Program-made: the position numbers and the translations under genes
Source: Deltaproteobacteria bacterium
GTDB taxonomy: Bacteria; Desulfobacterota; Desulfobacteria; Desulfobacterales; Desulfatirhabdiaceae
Direction of reading: 5' to 3'
Assembly: GCA_021778975.1 (NCBI GenBank)
Contig: JAJYBO010000205.1
Span: 1-5,641 of the forward strand
DNA: 5,641 nucleotides
Notes under the pieces: model-generated
Told to the model about the DNA's origin: nothing
Databases searched by the model: none
What the model saw: the letters and a program-made list of their open reading frames with translations, nothing else
Shown here: piece by piece, positions 1-4,717 of the stretch
How positions within the stretch are numbered: the stretch's first letter is position 1
How the letters are laid out: each line of letters opens with the position of its first letter

Positions 1-704
1 GCCAGATTGGCGACAGCAATTTCTCTTTTGTTGATCCAAGTCTTCAGATATTGTTCGACATTCCGGCTATCCTGAATCAAAATACTGCGAATATATGCGT
101 CTGTCTCGGCAAAATCGGTTCTGCTGCCGACCGCCAGCATGATCAGCGCAGGACATAATACGAAGAAAGTCAGCATATTATAAATAATCTCGTTCAATGA
201 CACTCGCAATCGCAATGAACGAGACCGGAGTGAAAAACCGGTAAATATCAATTTGGCGATTAGCGCATTGGTAATGCCGTTTACAGTCACCTTGATTGCG
301 AGAACAGCGGTTATGGTAAGAGACACATGCATCACGATATGGAAGAAAAAATATACCAGCGGCATGCCGATGAGAAGCCAGTAAAGCATATCCGCCAGCA
401 CCATTTTCGTCTGGCGGCGATTCATGAGCCAGCCGACCGTGGCCGCCTCCGCTATCACGATAATGATACCATAAGGGTGATTCCAGAGAATATATGTATA
501 GCCGGAGATAATGCCTGCCGCCAAAATGCCAGGAACAAATCCGAAGCACTGTAACACCAGCATGGAAAAGATGCCGCCGAAGAGAAAATGAATATCCTGA
601 AAGATGGAAAAGTTGAAATAATTGCCTGCCAGACCGGCGGCTGTCATGACCAGGAAGAGGGGGAGCTGTCGCAATGTAAAAGGCATCTTTTCGAAGTTCT
701 CCAT
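1..704 (-). CDS. Membrane sensor protein, N-terminal part: multi-TM domain plus start of a periplasmic sensing domain (partial)
   Basis: Reading the minus strand from the ATG at 704-702 gives an uninterrupted frame of 234 codons that runs off the left edge. The protein is very hydrophobic. My hand topology places the N-terminus in the cytoplasm, with membrane segments near residues 14-31, 41-57, 59-73, 78-94, 105-122, 128-153 and 173-192. Basic loops at R96-R97 and at 160-167 (five Arg) fit the positive-inside rule. After the seventh segment, residues about 196-234 form a polar, helix-like stretch (TDAYIRSILIQDSRNVEQYL) that resembles the first helix of a dCache-type periplasmic domain. Proteins with this layout are usually histidine kinases or GGDEF/PAS signalling proteins, but the output domain is outside the window, so that is inference. 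The start is uncertain: no clear ribosome site precedes 704, while M7 (ATG at 686-684) has GGAG 12 nt upstream. GC looks lower than in the def-fmt-rsmB part. Confidence 0.8.
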   Translation of the reverse strand, partial: MENFEKMPFTLRQLPLFLVMTAAGLAGNYFNFSIFQDIHFLFGGIFSMLVLQCFGFVPGILAAGIISGYTYILWNHPYGIIIVIAEAATVGWLMNRRQTKMVLADMLYWLLIGMPLVYFFFHIVMHVSLTITAVLAIKVTVNGITNALIAKLIFTGFSLRSRSLRLRVSLNEIIYNMLTFFVLCPALIMLAVGSRTDFAETDAYIRSILIQDSRNVEQYLKTWINKREIAVANL

Positions 705-777
705 CAAAATTTACGATATACCGTTACTTGTTCCAGTTGGTGTTGGGTTTGTCGCGTAAGCACCCTGCGCCTGAACA

Positions 778-814
778 GTGCCGAATTTCGGACGGCTTCG
801 TAAAAAGTTCGCAC
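778..814. repeat. Candidate dispersed intergenic repeat with imperfect dyad symmetry
   Basis: This stretch begins GTGCCGAA and ends TTCGCAC, an imperfect inverted pair, and has an inner dyad CCGAA-T-TTCGG at 781-791. Its core, GACGGCTTCGTAAAAAGTT (791-809), resembles short intergenic repeats that I recall from Desulfobacteraceae genomes. That resemblance is from memory and cannot be tested here. It lies next to the hairpin at 821-858. The remaining gap DNA (705-777) shows nothing that I can name. Confidence 0.25.
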
Positions 815-820
815 CAAAGC

Positions 821-858
821 ATAAAGGCCATAACCCATTTAAGGATTATGGCCTTTAT
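821..858 (-). terminator. Hairpin terminator downstream of tRNA-Leu
   Basis: A perfect 13-bp inverted repeat (821-833 with 846-858, arms ATAAAGGCCATAA and its complement) encloses a 12-nt loop. It begins 8 nt after the tRNA 3' end on the minus strand and separates the tRNA from the sensor gene. On the minus strand the U-rich tail is partly inside the stem and continues only as GCTTT. On the plus strand the tail (TTTATTTGTT) is better, so it may stop transcription in both directions. Confidence 0.6.
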
Positions 859-865
859 TTGTTAG

Positions 866-952
866 TGGTGCCGAAGGGGAGACTCGAACTCCCACCGGAG
901 TACTCCGACTAGACCCTGAACCTAGCGCGTCTACCAGTTCCGCCACTTCGGC
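866..952 (-). tRNA. tRNA-Leu, anticodon CAG
   Basis: The minus strand folds as a full class II tRNA. The 7-bp acceptor stem is GCCGAAG with CTTCGGC (952-946 with 876-870), the discriminator is A at 869, and CCA is encoded at 868-866. The anticodon loop TTCAGGG lies at 920-914, with the anticodon CAG at 918-916, on a stem CTAGG/TCTAG that ends in a G-T pair. The long variable arm has a CGGAG/CTCCG stem, and the T arm is GGGAG-TTCGAGT-CTCCC. The long variable arm, the D-arm sequence and the CAG anticodon identify the leucine isoacceptor that reads CUG. It is a stand-alone gene with its own probable promoter and terminator. I see no integrase or clear attachment-site duplication in the window. 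Confidence 0.97.
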
Positions 953-980
953 ATATCGAACCTTGCAAGCATCAAATAGA

Positions 981-1009
981 TTGATTAAAAATTCGATTTG
1001 GTCTAAATA
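981..1009 (+). promoter_or_regulatory. Possible promoter for ribF, sharing its -10 with the divergent tRNA promoter
   Basis: On the plus strand TTGATT (981-986, four of six bases of the -35 consensus) lies 17 bp before TAAATA (1004-1009, three of six). The -10 hexamer is the same six base pairs proposed for the opposite-strand tRNA promoter. The leader would be about 50 nt. I see no FMN-riboswitch-like sequence in this 113-bp gap. The match is weak and the region is AT-rich, so chance is a real alternative. Confidence 0.25.
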
Positions 1010-1032
1010 GTTTCTTTTAAGATGTATGTCAA
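1004..1032 (-). promoter_or_regulatory. Probable sigma70-type promoter for tRNA-Leu
   Basis: On the minus strand a perfect TTGACA (1032-1027) is followed after exactly 17 bp by TATTTA (1009-1004), which matches the -10 consensus at three of six bases. Transcription would start near 997, leaving a leader of about 45 nt before the mature tRNA 5' end at 952. The surrounding DNA is AT-rich. The -35 box is strong and the -10 is weak. Confidence 0.5.
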
Positions 1033-1065
1033 GTTAATTATTTTCTTTCAGGTAAAAAATATTTC

Positions 1066-2007
1066 ATGGAACTTATTGACAGTCTGGATCGCATTGCCAG
1101 ACCTTATAAAAATGCGGTTATCACCATTGGCAATTTTGATGGCGTTCACATCGGGCATCAGGCGCTTTTTCGCGAAGTTATCGCCAAAGCCGAAGAATTG
1201 AACGGCGCATCCATCGCCATGACCTTCGATCCCCATCCGCTTCGGGTCATAAAGCACAACAAGAAGCTGTCGCTGATCACGATGCGGGAACAAAAGCTGG
1301 AACTGATTTCCGCATCCGGCATTGATGTTTTGATCTGCGTCCCGTTTACGTGTGAGTTCGCGGAGATGTCCGCCAAAACTTTCGTGGAAGATATTCTGGT
1401 GAACCGCATCGGGATAAAAGCCATCGTCGCCGGCGAAGATTACACCTTCGGCAAGGATCGCGAAGGCAACGTCGCTCTGCTCAGAAGCTATGGTCAGGTG
1501 CTGGGGTTTGACGTCATCATCTCCCGATGGATAGCGTCCACATCCGGCGAGCCGGACAGGATCAGCAGCACCCGAATTCGCAAGCTTGTTGCGGACGGCC
1601 GGGTGGATGACGCGCAGAAGCTCATGGGCCGGTTTTATCAGGTGCGGGGCGCTGTGGTCAGCGGCAGGGATCGCGGGGGAAAACTTCTGGGTTTCCCCAC
1701 CGCCAACATCGTGTTTCAGGAAGAGCTTTGCCCCAGGGCCGGCGTTTATGCCGTCACCGTCGAATGCCTTGACCGCAACTTCATGGGCGTTGCCAATATC
1801 GGGTACAGCCCTACATTCAGCGATCATATCTTCACAGTGGAAATCCATATCCTCGATTTTCATAACGATATCTACGGCAAAAAAATTCGCGTCAATTTCG
1901 TTCAGCGCATCCGGGATGAAATCAGATTTTCTGGTATTTCCGAACTGTCCGCGCAAATTCGGAAAGATATCGAGATCGCCCGCAACATTTTATCCCAGGT
2001 CATCTGA
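1066..2007 (+). CDS. ribF: Bifunctional riboflavin kinase / FAD synthetase
   Basis: RibF phosphorylates riboflavin to FMN and then adenylates FMN to FAD in the cytoplasm. The 313-residue length is normal for the family. The N-terminal FAD synthetase (nucleotidyltransferase) half shows GNFDGVHIGH at 22-31, FDPHP at 54-58, the GEDYTFGKDREG region at 123-134 and SSTRIR at 167-172. The C-terminal riboflavin kinase half begins near 187 and shows GFPTAN at 209-214, GVANIGYSPTF at 241-251, the probable catalytic Glu at E259 in VEIHILDF, and the YGKKIRV strand near 270-276. Every key motif I know is present. The start is supported by the family's usual opening (M-x-L-I followed by the GNFDG motif about 20 residues later) and by the absence of nearby upstream starts. 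The only ribosome-site candidate is CAGG, 13 nt before the ATG. The next gene starts 5 nt after the stop, which suggests an operon. Confidence 0.97.
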   Translation: MELIDSLDRIARPYKNAVITIGNFDGVHIGHQALFREVIAKAEELNGASIAMTFDPHPLRVIKHNKKLSLITMREQKLELISASGIDVLICVPFTCEFAEMSAKTFVEDILVNRIGIKAIVAGEDYTFGKDREGNVALLRSYGQVLGFDVIISRWIASTSGEPDRISSTRIRKLVADGRVDDAQKLMGRFYQVRGAVVSGRDRGGKLLGFPTANIVFQEELCPRAGVYAVTVECLDRNFMGVANIGYSPTFSDHIFTVEIHILDFHNDIYGKKIRVNFVQRIRDEIRFSGISELSAQIRKDIEIARNILSQVI

Positions 2008-2012
2008 ACGCC

Positions 2013-3083
2013 ATGAAAAAAACCATGTCCGTGTCGTTTCTCGTCGGGATGATCATATCCGGCATTGCGCTGTATTTTGCGTTCCGCAAGGTGCCGTTTG
2101 CCGAATTGATCGCTTATCTGAAGTCCATTGATTATTTCTGGACAATTCCGGCGACGCTTCTGATTTTGCTGGCATTTGCGCTCCGGGTGTACCGCTGGCG
2201 GATCATTCTGGGAGCCACCCGCCGCGTGGGGTTTTGGGATGCGTTTCATCCCCTCATGATTGGGTTTATGCTGAACTGCATTCTTCCCGGCAGGGTCGGA
2301 GAAATCAGCAGACCCCTGATTCTGAATCAGAAAACCAGCGTTCCTTTTTCAACAGGGCTTGCGACCGTTGCCGCGGAGCGTGCATTCGATGTCGTTGTCC
2401 TGCTCTTGCTGCTGTCCTGGATGCTGATGGATGTCAAAATTGACCCCGCCCTCACCATTACCGTCGGCAGCTATGTGCTGAACAAATCGCTGCTGATGGC
2501 GACGGCCACAGGTATCGCCCGGCTGTGTTTTTTGCTGGTGGCGGCCATGATATTGTTGGGATTTGAGTCCTGCCGGAATTTTTTCAACCGGATGATTCTT
2601 TTGCTGCCGCGTCTTTTTTTCTTTGCCGGTGCATCGTTTCGCCAGTGGGTTCATGAAAAGGTGTGTTTGACGTTAATCCGGTTTATGGATAGTTTCGCGA
2701 AAGGATTCCTGCTGCTCAAAGACCCGAAGCGGATGATCGGATGTTTTTTGCTGTCCCTGTTGATCTGGGGGGTGTCGGCCTTATCTTATTACGTCATGGC
2801 GATGGGCGCGCCTGGCATACGGCTTTCTCTGGCGCAACTGTCCGTTGTGATGGTGATTATCTGCGTGTTTATTTCGATTCCGTCGGCGCCGGGTTTCTGG
2901 GGAATATGGGAGGCGGGGGGCGTTTTCGCGCTGGCGCTGTTCAATATTCCGGCAAAGGACGCTGCGGGCTTTACACTGGCCAATCATGCATTTCAGATGC
3001 TACCCGTGATTCTGGTGGGCGCCGGCTCCGCGATCATGACCGGTGTCAATGTTTTCCAGATTTCACGCGTTCCACAGGCCTGA
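2013..3083 (+). CDS. LPG-synthase-TM / flippase-like polytopic membrane protein (UPF0104/YbhN-type)
   Basis: This 356-residue protein has many hydrophobic segments, roughly at 7-24, 43-57, 78-92, 127-142, 165-185, 190-206, 243-265, 275-305 and 325-347. Diagnostic features are the RVYRWR basic cluster at 58-63, the loop GFMLNCILPGRVGEISRP at 84-101, ERAFD at 122-126, and the C-terminal SIPSAPGFWGIWEAG stretch. These place it in the lysylphosphatidylglycerol synthase transmembrane family (PF03706 type), an inner-membrane family related to the flippase part of MprF. It lacks the soluble aminoacyl-transferase domain, so lysyl-PG synthesis is unlikely. Movement of a lipid or lipid-linked sugar across the membrane is the usual guess, and the substrate cannot be read from the sequence. 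It starts 5 nt after ribF and is probably co-transcribed. A CAGG lies 13 nt before the ATG; M5 (2025) is an alternative start. Confidence 0.88.
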   Translation: MKKTMSVSFLVGMIISGIALYFAFRKVPFAELIAYLKSIDYFWTIPATLLILLAFALRVYRWRIILGATRRVGFWDAFHPLMIGFMLNCILPGRVGEISRPLILNQKTSVPFSTGLATVAAERAFDVVVLLLLLSWMLMDVKIDPALTITVGSYVLNKSLLMATATGIARLCFLLVAAMILLGFESCRNFFNRMILLLPRLFFFAGASFRQWVHEKVCLTLIRFMDSFAKGFLLLKDPKRMIGCFLLSLLIWGVSALSYYVMAMGAPGIRLSLAQLSVVMVIICVFISIPSAPGFWGIWEAGGVFALALFNIPAKDAAGFTLANHAFQMLPVILVGAGSAIMTGVNVFQISRVPQA

Positions 3084-3123
3084 TGGCTTAAACATGGGCA
3101 AGAAATACAGGAAATAATCGAAG

Positions 3124-3170
3124 GCGGCAAGCGTCCGTCTGTTGTGATGGTTGAAATCGCTTACAGCCGC
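3124..3170 (+). other. Bulged hairpin in the gap before def
   Basis: GCGGC-AAGCG (3124-3133) can pair with CGCTT (3158-3162) and GCCGC (3166-3170), leaving a 3-nt ACA bulge on the right arm and a 24-nt loop. No T-run follows directly, so it is not a standard intrinsic terminator. It ends 2 bp before the TTGACA box proposed for def. It could protect the 3' end of the ribF-flippase transcript or be chance. The rest of the 139-bp gap (3084-3222) holds no gene that I can support. Confidence 0.35.
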
Positions 3171-3172
3171 GG

Positions 3173-3201
3173 TTGACAACCTCAATTCGACTTTTTACGA
3201 G
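3173..3201 (+). promoter_or_regulatory. Possible promoter for the def-fmt-rsmB operon
   Basis: A perfect TTGACA (3173-3178) is followed after 17 bp by TACGAG (3196-3201), which keeps the T, A and fifth-position A of the -10 consensus. It lies just upstream of the deformylase ATG at 3223, leaving a very short leader of about 15 nt that contains an 8-T run (3215-3222). The good -35 box and its position support it; the weak -10 argues for caution. Confidence 0.4.
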
Positions 3202-3222
3202 AGCATCAGGATTGTTTTTTTT

Positions 3223-3732
3223 ATGGCATTACTTCATGTACTGGAATATCCGGACAGTTTTCTGAGCAGGCGCATTCGGCCTGTGACGGACATTACCGGA
3301 GAACTTCAGAAAAAAATAGACGATATGGCGGAAACCATGTATCAGGCGCCCGGTGTGGGGCTGGCGGCGTCTCAGGTGGGGCTGGATCAATGTGTTCTGG
3401 TCTATGATATTTCGCCGCGCGAAGACGGTCGCGATCTTCAGGTGCTGATCAATCCGCGGATCGTGTGTCAGGAAGGAAAAGTCGTTTCCGAAAACGAAGG
3501 CTGTCTGAGTGTTCCGGATTATCGGTCCGATGTTGTCCGCGCCGCCCAGATTCAGGTGGAGGGGGCGGACCGCAATGGCAAACCGATTTCCATCGAGGCG
3601 AACGGATTTCTGGCCATTGTGCTTCAGCACGAAATTGACCATTTAGAAGGGGTTCTGTTTATAGATCGGATCAGCAGTCTGAAACGGAGCCTTTATAAAA
3701 AACGCATCAAAAAACGGTTGAAACAGCCATGA
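3223..3732 (+). CDS. def: Peptide deformylase
   Basis: Def is a cytoplasmic metalloenzyme that removes the formyl group from the N-terminal methionine of new proteins as they leave the ribosome. With the ATG at 3223 the protein has 169 residues, the normal size, and opens with the typical MALLHVLEYPD. All three signature motifs are intact: GVGLAASQVG (44-53), EGCLSVP (92-98) and QHEIDHLEG (135-143). The metal ligands are C94, H136 and H140, and the catalytic residue is E137. The tail (153-169) is rich in Lys and Arg. The frame stays open upstream to a TTG at 3151, but those 24 extra codons are unlike the family and cross the probable promoter and an 8-T run, so I reject that start. The nearest ribosome-site candidate is CAGG, 12 nt before the ATG. 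The stop overlaps the fmt start as ATGA, implying translational coupling. Confidence 0.96.
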   Translation: MALLHVLEYPDSFLSRRIRPVTDITGELQKKIDDMAETMYQAPGVGLAASQVGLDQCVLVYDISPREDGRDLQVLINPRIVCQEGKVVSENEGCLSVPDYRSDVVRAAQIQVEGADRNGKPISIEANGFLAIVLQHEIDHLEGVLFIDRISSLKRSLYKKRIKKRLKQP

Positions 3733-4670
3733 CCCAACCATACCGCATTGTGTTCATGGGAACGCCGGCGTTCGCGGTTCCCGCTCTGGAACGGCTTGTC
3801 AGCGCCGGACACACGATATTACAGGTTGTTACCCAGCCGGATCGCCCCAAAGGGCGGGGAAAGGCCGTCGTTTTTTCACCGGTGAAACAGATGGCGCTTG
3901 AGCTGGGGCGCCCGGTGATGCAGCCTCTGTCCGTTCGAACTTCGGAGTTTTCGGAAGTGCTTTCTGGTCTGAATCCCGATTTTTTGGTGGTGGTCGCCTA
4001 CGGACAGGTGCTGCCGCGGCAGGTGCTGTCTGTTCCCCATATTGCTGCTGTCAATATTCACGCGTCGTTGCTTCCCCGATATCGGGGGCCGGCGCCTATC
4101 CAGTGGGCGATTATCAACCGGGAGGTGGAAACCGGCGTTACCCTGATGCTCATGGATGAAGGGCTGGATACTGGCGATATGCTGACGTCGGCATCCATTT
4201 CCATCCGTCCGGATGATACGTCCGGCGCGCTGCATGACCGGCTGGCGGTGCTGGGGGCGGATCTGCTGGTGCGGACGCTGGAGCGTTTCGATATACACCG
4301 GAAAAACGCCGCGCCTCAGCTCCATGACAGGGCGACTTATGCGCCGATGCTTAAAAAATCAGATGGCCACCTCGACTGGAGAAAACCGGCTGAAGACATC
4401 GAGGCGCTGATCCGCGGCCTGACGCCCTGGCCCGGCGCTTTCTGCTTTATAGAGGGAAAGCGGATCAAAATATTTCGGGCGACGCCTAAAATCATACGGA
4501 CCGATGCGCTTCCCGGTACGGTGATTCCGGGGTTTCCGGATGAACTGACGGTGGCGACCGGCTGTCATGCGCTGATCGTTCAAGAGCTTCAGGGAGAATC
4601 CGGAAAGCGCCTTTCGATTCGGGATTTTCTGCGGGGGCATCCGATACCGCCGGGGACTGTTCTGTCCTGA
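3729..4670 (+). CDS. fmt: Methionyl-tRNA formyltransferase
   Basis: Fmt transfers a formyl group from 10-formyl-tetrahydrofolate to methionyl-initiator tRNA, so that translation starts with formyl-methionine. The 313-residue length is standard. The catalytic Rossmann-like domain opens with RIVFMGTPAFAVPAL (6-20) and carries TQPDRPKGRG (35-44), VAYGQVLP (89-96), the signature NIHASLLPRYRGPAPIQWAI (109-128), TGVTLM (135-140) and DEGLDTGD (143-150). The conserved catalytic trio is N109, H111 and D147. The C-terminal tRNA-binding domain follows the typical YAPMLKKSDGHLDW linker and contains the RGLTPWPGA motif. The gene overlaps def by 4 nt (ATGA) and has no strong ribosome site of its own, fitting coupled translation. 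Its product makes the substrate group that Def later removes, which explains the pairing. Confidence 0.97.
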   Translation: MTQPYRIVFMGTPAFAVPALERLVSAGHTILQVVTQPDRPKGRGKAVVFSPVKQMALELGRPVMQPLSVRTSEFSEVLSGLNPDFLVVVAYGQVLPRQVLSVPHIAAVNIHASLLPRYRGPAPIQWAIINREVETGVTLMLMDEGLDTGDMLTSASISIRPDDTSGALHDRLAVLGADLLVRTLERFDIHRKNAAPQLHDRATYAPMLKKSDGHLDWRKPAEDIEALIRGLTPWPGAFCFIEGKRIKIFRATPKIIRTDALPGTVIPGFPDELTVATGCHALIVQELQGESGKRLSIRDFLRGHPIPPGTVLS

Positions 4671-4678
4671 TTCACCGT

Positions 4679-4709
4679 ATATCTCATAAAATATCTCACG
4701 AATATCTCA
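4679..4709 (+). repeat. Three phased copies of ATATCTCA between fmt and rsmB
   Basis: The octamer ATATCTCA occurs exactly at 4679-4686, 4691-4698 and 4702-4709, with starts 12 and 11 bp apart, close to one helical turn. The repeats fill most of the 47-nt gap between the fmt stop and the rsmB ATG. The last copy ends 8 nt before the start codon. They could be a regulatory site, an RNA feature of the rsmB leader, or the product of replication slippage; the sequence does not decide. Confidence 0.75.
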
Positions 4710-4717
4710 GAGACGCC

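Noticed and set aside
178..549. Alternative minus-strand frame of 123 codons within the sensor gene
   Set aside because: It is out of frame with the continuous hydrophobic frame from 704 to 1, which has credible membrane segments and basic loops; the 123-codon product looks random.
778..875. The 8-mer GTGCCGAA at 778-785 repeats the tRNA 3'-end sequence at 868-875, which might suggest an attachment-site duplication
   Set aside because: Eight bases over about 90 bp is too little, the flanks differ, and there is no integrase or foreign gene between or nearby.
953..1065. FMN riboswitch upstream of ribF
   Set aside because: The 113-bp gap is AT-rich and lacks the conserved GC-rich RFN blocks; it is also short for that element plus a promoter.
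1048..1956. Long open frame of 302 codons on the minus strand opposite ribF
   Set aside because: It is a shadow of ribF, whose motifs are complete; its translation shows no recognisable domain, and such antisense frames are common in GC-rich genes.
3094..3176. Tiny frames in the gap before def (MGKKYRK at 3094 and MVEIAYSRG at 3147)
   Set aside because: They have only seven and nine codons, no convincing ribosome site, and no attenuator-like arrangement of codons and terminator.
3151..3222. Upstream TTG extension of def adding 24 residues
   Set aside because: The added residues do not resemble deformylase N-termini, the segment covers a probable promoter and a T8 run, and MALLHVLEYPD at 3223 is the family's usual opening.
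4074..4087. Perfect 14-bp palindrome CCCCGATATCGGGG inside fmt
   Set aside because: It encodes part of the conserved LLPRYRGP active-site motif, so protein constraint plus codon choice explains it; there is no other sign of a site.
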